Of a DNA stretch of 64,000 nt, positions 43,740 through 52,749 are shown piece by piece (the stretch's first letter is position 1; each line of letters opens with the position of its first letter). Under the pieces are notes generated by a model. It was given only the letters and a program-made list of their open reading frames with translations. It was not told the origin of the DNA and made no database searches. A program made the translations under genes and the position numbers. The stretch covers positions 124,001-188,000 of the forward strand of contig CAWKJX010000013.1 in NCBI GenBank assembly GCA_963850095.1. Reading direction: 5' to 3'. The DNA comes from Bog-473 sp963850095 (lineage in GTDB: Bacteria; Actinomycetota; Acidimicrobiia; Acidimicrobiales; RAAP-2).

Positions 43740-46700
43740 ATGTTCCTGAAGTCGCTCAGCATGAAGGGCTTCAAGTCCTTCGCGGACCCGACCGTGCTGG
43801 AATTCGAGCCCGGGATCACGGTGGTGGTGGGGCCGAACGGGAGCGGCAAGTCCAACGTGGTCGACGCCGTGACCTGGGTCCTCGGGGCCCAGGGGCCACG
43901 GTCGCTGCGCTCGGCGAAAATGGAGGACGTCATTTTCGCCGGCACGTCCTCGCGGCCGCCGCTGGGCCGTGCCGAGGTCTCCCTCACCGTCGACAACGCG
44001 TCGGGCAAGCTGCCCATCGACCTGGCCGAGGTCACCATCACCCGGACGCTGTTCCGCTCGGGCGACAGCGAGTACGCCATCAACGGTGCGCCGTGCCGGC
44101 TCCTCGACATTCAGGAGCTGCTGAGCGACTCGGGCGTGGGCCGCCAGCAGCACATGATCATCGGGCAGGGCCAGCTGGACACCGTGTTGAACGCACGGCC
44201 CGAGGACCGGCGGGCGATCATTGAGGAGGCGGCCGGGGTGCTGAAGCACCGGCGGCGCCGGGAGCGGGCCGAGCGGCGCCTGGCGGCCACGGCCGAGAAT
44301 CTCGAGCGCCTGGGTGACCTGGTGCGCGAGGTGCGCCGTCAGATCCGGCCCCTCGAACGGCAGGCGGCCGCGGCGCGGTCGCACGACACGGTGGCGTCGG
44401 AGCTGCTGGCCGTACGCCGCTACCTGGCCGGGACCGAGCTGGCGGAGCTGGTCGCTCGCCGCGCCGCGGCAGCCCAGAGCCTGACCGTGTGCCGCGACGA
44501 GGAGCTCGAGCTCCATGCGGCCCTCGAGCAGCTGGACGCCGAGGCTTCTTCGACTTCGGCCGAGCTCTCCTCACGGCGCGAGGAGGATCTGGCCAACGCG
44601 CTGGGCCGGGTGCAGGGACTGGTGGAGCGGGCGCGGGGGCTCTCGGGCGTGCTCCGTGAGCGTGGGCGGGCCGTCGCCGCCGCCCTCGACGCCGCGGCCG
44701 ACGTCGACGTGGTGTCGACGCTCGAAGCGGAAGCCGCCCGGTTGGCCTCCGAGCTGGCCGCGGCCGAGGCCGAGGCCGAGGCGTCCGGGACGGGGGCGGA
44801 CCAGGCCGACCTCGAGGCCGCCCTGGGCGGCCTCGACGCCGAGGAGGCGGCCCTGCGTGAGAAGTGGGCGGGCCCGCTGGCCGGCGCCGACGAACCGGAC
44901 GAGGCCATGACCTCCGTGCGCGCCCGCGCCGAGCTGGTGGCGCGGGCGGCCGCTCGCGAGCAGGAGGACATCGACACCCTGCGGGCGCGGGCCGAGGGGC
45001 TCGAGCAGCGCAACGCCGCCGCCGCGGTGCGAGCCGATCTGATGGCCAACGCGTTGGCCGAGCTGCAGCAGGCCACCCCGGCGCTGGGGGACGAGGTGGT
45101 GGGGCGCACCGGTGAGCTGGAGGCCGCGGTGGGCGCGGCCGAAGCGGCCCAGGCGGTGGCGGACGACGCCGAAGAGGCGCGCCACCGCACGGCGGCCCGG
45201 GCCGAGGCGCTGGAGCGGGCGCTGTCGGACCTGCAGGGCGCCGGTGGACGCGAACTGTTGCGCGACGTCGACGGCGTGGTGGGCTCGCTGGTCGACCTGG
45301 TCGAGATCGACGAAGGCTGGGATGCCGCGTTCGAGGCGGCGGCGGGCGCCGGGGTGGCCGCCGTGGTGATGGACGGCCGCCGTTCGGCCCAGGCCGCGCT
45401 GGCCACCCTGCGCGACCGCGGCGTCACCGGGGCGGTACTGGCTCCGCGGTCGTCGAACCCGACGGCGGGCGACCTCCCGGCCGGGAGCTCGGCCGAGCCG
45501 GTGCGGCGCCACGTGCGCGCCCGCCACCGCGGCGACGTCGCCGAGTCGGTGCTCGACGCGCTGGTCGGTCGCGCCGTGCGCGTCGACGGGTGGGAGGAGG
45601 CCATCGACCTCTCCCTGGCCCGCGACGACCTGGTGGTCGTCACGCCCGACGGCGACCGCTTTGCCAACACGGGCTGGCGGGTGCGCTCCGGCTCGGGCGT
45701 CGTGACGGCGGCCGCGGTCGAGGAGGCGCAGCAGCGCGCCGAGGAGGCGGCGACGTCAGCCGGGCTGGCCCGGGCCGCCCTCTCGGACGCGCGGATTGCG
45801 CTGGCCCGCTGCCGCGACGCGCGGGCCGCGGCGGAGCGCGCCGGCGACCGTCATGCCTCGGCACTGGAGACAGCGGCGGCCGACGGAGCCCGGGCGGCCG
45901 ACGAGCAGCAACGCCTGACCGGTGAGCTGGCGGATGCCCGCGCCGCCGTGGGAGAGGCCGAGCGGCGCCTGGCCGACGTGCACGCGGAGCAGGCCAGGTT
46001 GGCGCAGGCGGTCCCGCTGCTCGAAGAGGCGCTGGCCGCCTGGGGCGACCTGACCCAGCGCCGCCGGGCCGTGCTGGGGCGGCGCCAGGAGCTCGAGGTG
46101 CGGGTGGCCGGGTTGGCCGAGCGCCGCCGGGTACTGACCGAGCGCAACGCCGAGGTGGAGCGCCGTCTGCAGGGGCACGCCGAGGAGCGGGCTTCGGCCG
46201 CGGCCCGCCGTGAGCGGCTGGAGCGTGAGGGTGCCGCGCTGGCCCGACTCGAGCAGGTGGTCGAGCGCGAGTACGAGCGCCTCGACGGGATATTCGACTC
46301 GTTGCGGCACGATTATCAGGACCAGGTGGACGCCGTGCGCGCCGGTGGCGAGAAGCTCGAGCGCCTGCGCCAGGACCGCCATACCACCGAGCAGCGCCTC
46401 GATGCGGTGCGTAACCGCACCCGCGCCCTCGACCTGGAGGCGAACGAGGTCGGCCTGCGCACCGAAGCTCTGCACGAGCACATCCACCGCGAGCTCGGCG
46501 CGCGGCCCGAGGAGTTGACGGGTCTGCCCGAGCCCGAGGCGCCCGAGGGGACGACGCTGCAACAGCACGCGGAGGAGCTCGAGCGCAAGCTGGTCGCGCT
46601 GGGGCCCGTCAACCCGCTGGCCCTGGAGGAGCTCTCCGCGCTCGAGGAGCGCCACAAGGAGCTGGAGTCACAGGTGGACGACGTGCGTGGCGCGCGACGG

Positions 46701-47210
46701 GAACTGCACGAAGTGGTCCGCACCCTCGATCACGAAATCATGACGTCGTTCGCGGCCGCGGCCGCGGACGTGAACGAGCACTTCTCGACGCTCATCGCCA
46801 TGCTCTTCCCGGGCGGCACGGGGCGCCTCCTGCTGGTCGAGCCCGACGACCTGCTCAACACGGGCGTCGAAATAGAGGTGCGGCCGGCGGGCCGCAACGT
46901 GCGCCGGGTCTCGCTGCTCTCGGGTGGTGAGCGCTCCATGGCGGCGCTGGCTTTCCTGTTCGCAGTGTTCCGCAGCCGGCCGTCGCCCTTCTACATGATG
47001 GACGAGGTCGAGGCCGCGCTCGACGACGTCAACCTCACCCGCTTCCTCGCTCTGGTGCACGAGTTCCGTGACGAGGCCCAGCTGCTCGTGGTGAGCCACC
47101 AGAAGCGCACGATGGAGACGGGCGACGCCCTCTACGGCGTGACCATGGCGCCGGGCGGCTCGTCGCAGGTGGTCAGTCAGAAGGTAGCCAAGGAACCCGA
47201 GCCGGCCTGA
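43740..47210 (+). CDS. smc: Chromosome segregation protein SMC
   Basis: 1156 residues from ATG 43740. 'LKSLSMKGFKSFADPT' and Walker A 'VVGPNGSGKSNVVDAV' open the protein; two very long coiled coils follow, with a hinge domain around residues 505-650 ('GSLVDLVEIDEGWDAAFEAAAGAG', 'DGDRFANTGWRVRSG'). The ABC signature is 'LLSGGERSMAALAFLFAVF' and Walker B 'FYMMDEVEAALDD'. Length is normal. It is the core ATPase of the bacterial condensin complex. The scpA/scpB partners are not in the window. It overlaps the following 43-residue gene (TGATG). Confidence 0.96.
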   Translation: MFLKSLSMKGFKSFADPTVLEFEPGITVVVGPNGSGKSNVVDAVTWVLGAQGPRSLRSAKMEDVIFAGTSSRPPLGRAEVSLTVDNASGKLPIDLAEVTITRTLFRSGDSEYAINGAPCRLLDIQELLSDSGVGRQQHMIIGQGQLDTVLNARPEDRRAIIEEAAGVLKHRRRRERAERRLAATAENLERLGDLVREVRRQIRPLERQAAAARSHDTVASELLAVRRYLAGTELAELVARRAAAAQSLTVCRDEELELHAALEQLDAEASSTSAELSSRREEDLANALGRVQGLVERARGLSGVLRERGRAVAAALDAAADVDVVSTLEAEAARLASELAAAEAEAEASGTGADQADLEAALGGLDAEEAALREKWAGPLAGADEPDEAMTSVRARAELVARAAAREQEDIDTLRARAEGLEQRNAAAAVRADLMANALAELQQATPALGDEVVGRTGELEAAVGAAEAAQAVADDAEEARHRTAARAEALERALSDLQGAGGRELLRDVDGVVGSLVDLVEIDEGWDAAFEAAAGAGVAAVVMDGRRSAQAALATLRDRGVTGAVLAPRSSNPTAGDLPAGSSAEPVRRHVRARHRGDVAESVLDALVGRAVRVDGWEEAIDLSLARDDLVVVTPDGDRFANTGWRVRSGSGVVTAAAVEEAQQRAEEAATSAGLARAALSDARIALARCRDARAAAERAGDRHASALETAAADGARAADEQQRLTGELADARAAVGEAERRLADVHAEQARLAQAVPLLEEALAAWGDLTQRRRAVLGRRQELEVRVAGLAERRRVLTERNAEVERRLQGHAEERASAAARRERLEREGAALARLEQVVEREYERLDGIFDSLRHDYQDQVDAVRAGGEKLERLRQDRHTTEQRLDAVRNRTRALDLEANEVGLRTEALHEHIHRELGARPEELTGLPEPEAPEGTTLQQHAEELERKLVALGPVNPLALEELSALEERHKELESQVDDVRGARRELHEVVRTLDHEIMTSFAAAAADVNEHFSTLIAMLFPGGTGRLLLVEPDDLLNTGVEIEVRPAGRNVRRVSLLSGGERSMAALAFLFAVFRSRPSPFYMMDEVEAALDDVNLTRFLALVHEFRDEAQLLVVSHQKRTMETGDALYGVTMAPGGSSQVVSQKVAKEPEPA

Positions 47211-47341
47211 TGTTCTTGACGATCGTCTTCTTGCTCGTGGCCCTTTTCGTGCTCGTCCTCGGGGTCGTCCGCGTGGCCGCCACCCGCCGCCGGTCCCGGG
47301 AGTACGACGAGCAGGAGGACGACGGGTACCCCTCGCCATGA
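47210..47341 (+). CDS. Small single-pass membrane protein
   Basis: 43 residues from ATG 47210, whose start overlaps the smc stop and whose stop overlaps the ATG of ftsY (ATGA), so it is wedged with coupling on both sides. 'FLTIVFLLVALFVLVLGVV' is a clear transmembrane helix, followed by a basic patch (ATRRRSRE) and an acidic tail (YDEQEDDGY). No family known to me. Tight coupling to smc and ftsY suggests a real peptide, though it could be a translational bridge. Confidence 0.6.
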   Translation: MFLTIVFLLVALFVLVLGVVRVAATRRRSREYDEQEDDGYPSP

Positions 47342-48517
47342 TCATCGTGATCACGATCGTCGTGGTCCTCGCCGTCCTGGCCGTCGCCGCCGGAACGGTC
47401 GCGGTGACGCGGACCCGCCGGCGTGGGCGGGGCGCCCCGGTGCGACCGACCGGGCCCGCCCCACGGGCGCCCGCACGGGCGCCACGACCTGCCGCGGCGC
47501 CGCCGGTCGAGGTCGGGGGCCGAACCCGAACTCGAACCCGAACCTGAGGCCGAACCCGAACCCGAGCCCGAACCCGAACCCCAGGCTGCGGTCGAGGAGG
47601 CCGCGCCGGCCGCCACCTACCGCAGCCGACTCGGCAATGTCCGTGGCCTCTTCAGCGGTGCGGTGGCGTCCCTGCGGGCCGGCCGCATCGACCAGGCCAC
47701 CTGGGACTCGCTGGAAGAGGCGTTGATCCGGGCCGACGTCGGCGTCGCCACGGCCGACGCGCTGTTGGCCGACCTGCGGGCGCAGGTGGCCGCCAAGGAG
47801 GTCAGCAGCGGGGACGGGCTGCTCAGTGCGCTCGGGAACTCCATCCGCGCCCTGCTCGAGACCTCGGGCCCTCGCACCCTGCGCCTCGACGGCACGGCGG
47901 GCTCGCCCGACGTGTGGCTGATCGTGGGCGTGAACGGCGTCGGCAAGACCACCACCATCGGCAAGCTGGCCCGGCGCCAGGTGGCCGCGGGCCACTCGGT
48001 GCTGTTGGCCGCCGGCGACACCTTCCGCGCCGCCGCGGCCGACCAGCTGGGTCTGTGGGCCGAGCGCACGGGGACCGAAATCGTGCGCGGCGCCGAGGGA
48101 GGCGACCCGAGTGCCATCGTCTTCGACGCCGTGCAGCGCGCCGCGGCGCGGGGTAACGACCTGGTGCTGGCCGACACCGCCGGCCGTCTGCACACCAAGG
48201 TCAACCTGGTCGAGGAGCTGAAGAAGATCAGGCGCGTGGCCGATCGTGACCCGGGCAACGTGACCGAGGTCCTCCTCGTCCTCGACGCCACCACCGGCCA
48301 GAACGCGCTGGCGCAGGCTCGGCAGTTCACCGAGGCGGTCGAGGTGACCGGAATCGTGCTGACCAAGCTCGACGGCACGGCCAAGGGAGGCATCGTCATC
48401 GCCGTTCAGCGTGAACTGGGCCTTCCGGTCAAGCTGGTCGGGCTGGGCGAGGGACCCGACGACCTCGTGGACTTCGATCCCGACGAGTTCGTCGACGCGC
48501 TGTTGTCGACCGATTGA
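47338..48517 (+). CDS. ftsY: Signal recognition particle receptor FtsY, frameshifted in its linker
   Basis: From ATG 47338: an N-terminal transmembrane helix ('IIVITIVVVLAVLAVAAGTVAV'), a Pro/Ala/Arg linker, then a 1-base shift at a five-G run (47514-47518); with four Gs the frame continues into a Glu-Pro repeat (AEPELEPEPEAEPEP). The NG domain follows: 'SLEEALIRADVGVATADALL', G1 'GVNGVGKTTTIGKLA', 'AAGDTFRAAAADQL', G3 'LADTAGRL' and G4 'LTKLDGTAKGG'. FtsY docks ribosome-SRP complexes at the membrane. TM plus acidic linker matches actinobacterial FtsY. The total is about 393 residues. Confidence 0.92.
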
Positions 48518-48528
48518 AGGGAGGTCGA

Positions 48529-48753
48529 GTGACCGATCACCAGAAGCGGATCCTCGTTGTGGTCCTCGTCATCCACGTAATCCTCCTCAAGCTCACCTGG
48601 CTCGACCTGCGCGGGCGCCCCGACGACGCGGTGCGCGGCAACAAGCGCGTCTGGCGTACCTGGTCGACGCTCAACACCACCGGGTCGGTGGCGTACTGGC
48701 TCTTCGGGCGCCGCAGGGTGGTCGAGCACGACGTGGAGGTCGTCCCGGCCTGA
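48529..48753 (+). CDS. Small membrane protein, PLDc_N-like
   Basis: 74 residues from GTG 48529 with AAGGGAGG 4 bp upstream. One hydrophobic helix 'ILVVVLVIHVILLKLTWLDL' is followed by 'KRVWRTWSTLNTTGSVAYWLFGRRR', which resembles the second half of the phospholipase-D-nuclease N-terminal (PLDc_N) module common in small actinobacterial membrane proteins. Function unknown. It follows ftsY by 11 bp. Confidence 0.65.
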   Translation: MTDHQKRILVVVLVIHVILLKLTWLDLRGRPDDAVRGNKRVWRTWSTLNTTGSVAYWLFGRRRVVEHDVEVVPA

Positions 48754-48780
48754 ACGCCGGGCCACCCGGGGCGCCGGGTC

Positions 48781-49599
48781 TCAGCCCCAGCGCACGTGCA
48801 CGCGGTCGAGGAAGAGCCCCAACACGCCCGGATCGCCCTCCACCTCCAGCACCTCGGGGTCGAGGCGGCTCCAGAGCGCGAGATAGACGTCAGCGGCGCG
48901 CCCGCGCACCGTGCAGGCCGCATTGCCGTCCGCCGCGGGCGAGGTCGTGACTCCCTCGCCGTCGATGAGCAGCGCCCAGCCGGCGACTTCGTCGGTACAG
49001 CGCACGAGCAGCGACGTCGGTGGGTCGGCGCGCAACCCGGTGCGCCGCCGGGGCACGAAGCAGCTCAGCAGCTCGTCGACGCCATCGGCTGCGAAGGCCG
49101 GTGCCAGTGGGCTGAGCGCGCCCGGCGTCCGGCCCGCCGCCCGCTCAGCGTCCACGCGATGCACCGCCGTCTCGTGGGCCTGCCGGCGCGCCCACATGGC
49201 CAGCGGTGACGGCGCGGGCAGGAACGTCCAGGTCTCGAGGTCGGACGGGGCCGCCTCGAGGGCCGACACCAGCCCGGCCAGGCCCTCCCGGAACCACGGC
49301 CCCAGCTCACCGTCGGCCGGCCACTGTCCGACGATCGCGTCGAGCCCGGCGTCTCCGGGCTCGGGGCGCGGTGTGGACACGAGGCCCGTCGCCCACCGGT
49401 GCACGCCACCCATGTGCTGGGCCAGATCGCGCATCACCCACCCCGGACAGGTCGGCACCGCCGCCTCCGCCCCCGCCGCCCCGATGGCGTCGGCCATGCG
49501 GTCACCCTCGGTTCGCAGGGCCTCGATGTGCGTCGCCACCTCCATGCCGAGGCTCAGCCGTTCACGGTCACGGTCACGGTCACGCTCACGAGTGCTCAA
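48781..49599 (-). CDS. Maleylpyruvate isomerase N-terminal (DinB-fold, TIGR03083-type) protein
   Basis: The core begins at ATG 49545 (MEVATHIEAL); the open frame to ATG 49599 adds RERDRDRDRERL, coded by a hexamer repeat, and may not be translated. 'VPTCPGWVMRDLAQHMGGVHRWA' is the mycothiol-dependent maleylpyruvate-isomerase-type motif, with a metal His in QHMGG, and 'RRQAHETAVHRVDAE' holds the other metal His residues. Members are zinc-binding thiol-transferase-like proteins; the substrate is unknown. It follows the FKBP lipoprotein gene on the same strand and may share its mRNA. Confidence 0.85.
   Translation of the reverse strand: MSTRERDRDRDRERLSLGMEVATHIEALRTEGDRMADAIGAAGAEAAVPTCPGWVMRDLAQHMGGVHRWATGLVSTPRPEPGDAGLDAIVGQWPADGELGPWFREGLAGLVSALEAAPSDLETWTFLPAPSPLAMWARRQAHETAVHRVDAERAAGRTPGALSPLAPAFAADGVDELLSCFVPRRRTGLRADPPTSLLVRCTDEVAGWALLIDGEGVTTSPAADGNAACTVRGRAADVYLALWSRLDPEVLEVEGDPGVLGLFLDRVHVRWG
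49563..49592. repeat. Hexanucleotide microsatellite (CGGTCA)
   Basis: About four tandem CGGTCA/CGCTCA units. It lies in the junction between the FKBP stop and the DinB-fold gene, inside the possible N-terminal extension of the latter. Confidence 0.7.
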
Positions 49600-50180
49600 T
49601 TTTGAGCATGTCGATCACGAAGACGAGGGTGTCGTTGGCCGCGATGCCGGGTCCGGGGGACTGCGAGCCGTAGCCGTCCGCCGGCGGAATGATCAGCTCG
49701 CGCCGTCCGCCCTGCTTCATGCCCACCACGCCCTTGTCCCACCCCGGGATCACCTGACCCTCGCCCAGCGTGAACGTGTAGGGCTGGCTCGTCCACGACG
49801 ACTGGACCACCTTGCCGCTCGAGTAGGTGGCCAGCACGTACTGCACGGTCACGGAGTCACCCGGCGCGGCCGATGCGCCGGTGCCGGTGATCAGGTCGGC
49901 ACTCTCGAGAGACGTCGGCGGGGCACCGCTCGGCACGGTGACCGTCGGGGCGGTGCCGAACATGCCCGCGGGGGAGCGATCCGTCGTCGGAATCGGCCCG
50001 ATGGCGACCAGCGCGCCGCCGGCAGGCGTCGTGATGCGCGTGGTCGTGGTCGAGCTCGAGCTCGCGCTCGATGCGCTCGACGAGTTGGACGGCGAGGAGC
50101 TGCAGGCCGTCAGGGCCAGCGCTCCGGCGGCGCCCAGGAGGCCGGCCAGCGCCCACCGGCGTCCTCGAGTGCTGGGACAT
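49586..50180 (-). CDS. FKBP-type peptidyl-prolyl isomerase lipoprotein, frameshifted near the N-terminus
   Basis: The FKBP domain is clear: 'GDSVTVQYVLATYSSGKVVQSSW', 'FTLGEGQVIPGWDKGVVGMKQGGRRELIIPPADGYG' and 'TLVFVIDMLKI'. In the same frame upstream lie 'RRWALAGLLGAAGALALTACSSS', a lipoprotein signal with lipobox LTAC, and a Ser/Thr linker, but that frame has no start codon. ATG 50180 (MSQHSRT) sits just upstream in another frame, so one indel near 50155-50168 is needed. The complete protein, about 197 residues, would be an extracytoplasmic lipid-anchored prolyl isomerase helping secreted proteins fold. ATG 49963 inside is a poor alternative start since it would remove the signal. Confidence 0.82.
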
Positions 50181-50337
50181 GACCTGCGACGGTAGCCCGC
50201 CGGCCGAGTGTCGCCGGGTCAGCGTGGCGGGGCACCCCACGCCCGGCTCGACCCCGACGGCGCCGCCGGCACCCGCACCAACCGAAGCGAACGCATGCCA
50301 GGAGAGGTTGCGGGTACCCCCGCTAACCTGAGAGACC

Positions 50338-51894
50338 ATGTTCGACGCCCTCTCCGACCGCCTGGAGCGGATCTCCACCCGCCTGCGGGGCAAGGGGCGT
50401 ATCAGCGACGCCGACCTGGACGAGGCGCTGGGCGAAATCCGTACCGCCCTGCTCGATGCCGACGTCGAGCTCACCGTGGCCCGTCGTTTCTGCGACGGCA
50501 TCCGCCTGCGGGTCAGCACCGAGGCCCTGTCCAAGAGCCTGACGCCGGGCCAGCAGGTGATCCGGGCGGTGCACGAAGAGCTGGTCAGCGTTCTCGGGGG
50601 CGAGACGCTCAAGCTCAGCTACGCCAGCCGCCCGCCGACCGTCGTGCTGATGGCGGGCCTCCAGGGCTCGGGCAAGACGACGAACTCGGCCAAGTTGGCC
50701 AAATGGTGGAAGCAGCAGGGCCGGAACCCCATGCTGGTCGGGGCGGACCTCCAGCGTCCGGCCGCCGTCGAACAGCTCCGGGTGCTGGGCGACCAAATCG
50801 GCGTGACGGTCTTCTCGGAGCCGACCGACCCCGTCCGCTGCGCGCGGGCCGGAGTCGAGGAGGCCCGGCGGCTCGGCCGGGACATCTGCATCATCGACAC
50901 GGCCGGGCGGCTCACCATCGACACCGACCTCATGCAGCAGATCGCGGACATCAGCGCGGCGACCCAGCCGCACTACACGTTCCTAGTGATCGACGCCATG
51001 ATCGGCCAGGATGCCGTGGCCACGGCCAAGGCGTTCCACGACACCCTCGAGCTGAGCGGCGTCATCCTGACCAAGCTCGACGGCGACGCCCGGGGCGGCG
51101 CCGCGCTGTCGGTCAAGGGCGTGGTCGGGCGGCCCATCGCCTTCGCCTCGACGGGCGAGCGCCTCGAGGACTTCGACCTCTTCCACCCGGACCGCATGGC
51201 GGACCGGATCCTCGGCATGGGGGACGTGCTGAGCCTCATTGAGCAGGCCGAGCGCACCATGGACACCGACGAGGTGGCCAAGAGCGCCAGCCGCCTCATG
51301 CAGGGCCAGTTCACCCTGGAGGACTTCCTGTCGCAGCTGCGCCAGGTGAAGAAGATGGGCTCGCTCGGCGGCCTCATGCGCCTCATGCCGGGCATGAACA
51401 AGGAGATGCGCGAGGCGGCCGGCCAGATCGACGACGGCGAAGTGGCCCGGGTCGAGGCCATCGTCTGCTCCATGACGCCGGCCGAGCGCAACGACACCTC
51501 GCTGTTGGACGGCTCCCGCCGCAGCCGGGTGGCCCGGGGCTCGGGCACCAGCATCCAGGACGTCAACGCGCTGCTGAAGCAGTTCAAGGAGATGCAGAAG
51601 ATGATGAAGGGGATGGCCTCGGGCAACCTCCCGAACGTCCCCGGCATGCCGTCGATGCCCGGGATGGGCGGCCGCGCCGCCCGCAAAATGCTGGCCCAGC
51701 AGGCGGCCGGCGCCGGCGGGCCCGGACAGCCCGACTTCGACATGCTCTCCCAGCTCATGGGGGACGGGGACGAGCTCCCGTCCAGCTTCCCCGGGTTGCC
51801 CGCGGCGGGCCCGGCCAAGCCCGTGGTCAACGTGAACAAGGGCACCAAGAAGAAGAAGAAGGGCGGGCGGATCACCCCGCCCAAGGGGCGATAG
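50338..51894 (+). CDS. ffh: Signal recognition particle protein Ffh
   Basis: 518 residues from ATG 50338. N domain 'MFDALSDRLERISTRLRGKGRISDADLDEALGEIRTALLDADV'; G1 'GLQGSGKTTNSAKLA', 'GADLQRPAAVEQL', G3 'IIDTAGRL', G4 'LTKLDGDARGG'; then a Met-rich M domain ('MKGMASG', 'MPGMGG') with 'GSGTSIQDVNALLKQFKEMQKMM' that binds 4.5S RNA and signal peptides. The basic C-terminus (KKKKKGGRI) is usual. It acts with FtsY, encoded 1.8 kb upstream. No 4.5S RNA gene was recognised here. Confidence 0.96.
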   Translation: MFDALSDRLERISTRLRGKGRISDADLDEALGEIRTALLDADVELTVARRFCDGIRLRVSTEALSKSLTPGQQVIRAVHEELVSVLGGETLKLSYASRPPTVVLMAGLQGSGKTTNSAKLAKWWKQQGRNPMLVGADLQRPAAVEQLRVLGDQIGVTVFSEPTDPVRCARAGVEEARRLGRDICIIDTAGRLTIDTDLMQQIADISAATQPHYTFLVIDAMIGQDAVATAKAFHDTLELSGVILTKLDGDARGGAALSVKGVVGRPIAFASTGERLEDFDLFHPDRMADRILGMGDVLSLIEQAERTMDTDEVAKSASRLMQGQFTLEDFLSQLRQVKKMGSLGGLMRLMPGMNKEMREAAGQIDDGEVARVEAIVCSMTPAERNDTSLLDGSRRSRVARGSGTSIQDVNALLKQFKEMQKMMKGMASGNLPNVPGMPSMPGMGGRAARKMLAQQAAGAGGPGQPDFDMLSQLMGDGDELPSSFPGLPAAGPAKPVVNVNKGTKKKKKGGRITPPKGR

Positions 51895-52002
51895 GTCCCC
51901 CTCCAGGCCCGCTCCATTCCCCCGCTCGGCCCGGCGGGCCCGCCATCTGCAACAATGGTCCGCCGGTACGCGCACCGGGACGCACCAGAGAGGATTCAGT
52001 TC

Positions 52003-52296
52003 GTGGCAGTGAAGCTCCGCCTCGTGCGGATGGGAAAGAAGAAGCAACCGACCTACCGGGTGGTGGCGGCCGACAGCCGCTCGCCCCGCGATGGGCGCTT
52101 CCTCGAGATCGTGGGCACCTACGCCCCCCGCGGCTCGTCGACGGCCGAACCCGACGCCGTGGTCATCATCGACAACGCCAAAGCCGTGAAGTGGCTGATC
52201 AACGGGGCCCAGCCGACCGAGCGGGTCGAGCGCCTCCTCAAGACCTCGGGCGCCTGGGACGAATTCGCGGCGGCGAGCGCAGCGAGGGCCAAGTGA
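52003..52296 (+). CDS. rpsP: 30S ribosomal protein S16
   Basis: 97 residues from GTG 52003 with AGAGGA about 9 bp upstream. 'VKLRLVRMGKKKQPTYRVVAADSRSPRDGRFLEIVGTYAPR' is the S16 signature. The ffh-rpsP-khpA-rimM-trmD-rplS order is a classic conserved ribosomal operon. The stop overlaps the khpA start (GTGA). Confidence 0.96.
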   Translation: MAVKLRLVRMGKKKQPTYRVVAADSRSPRDGRFLEIVGTYAPRGSSTAEPDAVVIIDNAKAVKWLINGAQPTERVERLLKTSGAWDEFAAASAARAK

Positions 52297-52736
52297 CCGA
52301 CCTGTACGAGGCGGGCGACATCAACCAGACGGGATCAGGCGACGCCGGCGCCGGCGGTGACGACGACGTGGACGCCGATGTGGACGACGACATGGACGAC
52401 ATGGACGACGTCGACGATCTGGACGACCAGGACGATCTGGACGACCAGGAAGAAGAAGGCGTCGGTGAGGGCAACGAGCTCAGCGCGCCCGACGGCGGCA
52501 CGCCACTGGCCGTGCTGACCTACCTGGCCAAGTCGCTCTCCAACGACCCCGAGGCCGTGGTCATCGAGACCGAGGAGCGCCGCAGCGGGGTGCGCATGAG
52601 CCTGCACGTGGCGCCCGACGACATGGGCCGGGTGATCGGCCGGCGGGGACGCACGGCCCAGGCCATCCGCACCCTGGTCAACGTGGCCGGGGCCAAGGAC
52701 GGCATCCAGGCCAACGTGGACATCGTCGACGACTGA
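52293..52736 (+). CDS. khpA: KH-domain RNA-binding protein KhpA with a long Asp-rich N-terminal extension
   Basis: 147 residues from GTG 52293. The C-terminal ~80 residues are a KhpA/YlqC KH domain ('LTYLAKSLSNDPEAVVIETEERR', 'DMGRVIGRRGRTAQAIRTLV' with the GxxG loop IGRRG). Typical KhpA is about 75-80 residues; here an extra ~65 residues are extremely acidic, with repeated Asp-Asp-Met/Val/Leu/Gln units. KhpA, with KhpB, binds RNA and affects cell division. The GTG overlaps the rpsP stop, so the extension is very probably translated; no internal start with an RBS precedes the KH domain. Confidence 0.88.
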   Translation: MTDLYEAGDINQTGSGDAGAGGDDDVDADVDDDMDDMDDVDDLDDQDDLDDQEEEGVGEGNELSAPDGGTPLAVLTYLAKSLSNDPEAVVIETEERRSGVRMSLHVAPDDMGRVIGRRGRTAQAIRTLVNVAGAKDGIQANVDIVDD

Positions 52737-52749
52737 CCCGACCCCTGCC

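Noticed and set aside
48911..50182. Plus-strand frame opposite the DinB-fold and FKBP genes
   Set aside because: It is antisense to two genes with strong domain signatures.
50281..50337. 4.5S SRP RNA gene near ffh
   Set aside because: The gap before ffh is too short and has no long stem with the conserved SRP Alu or S-domain loop sequence.
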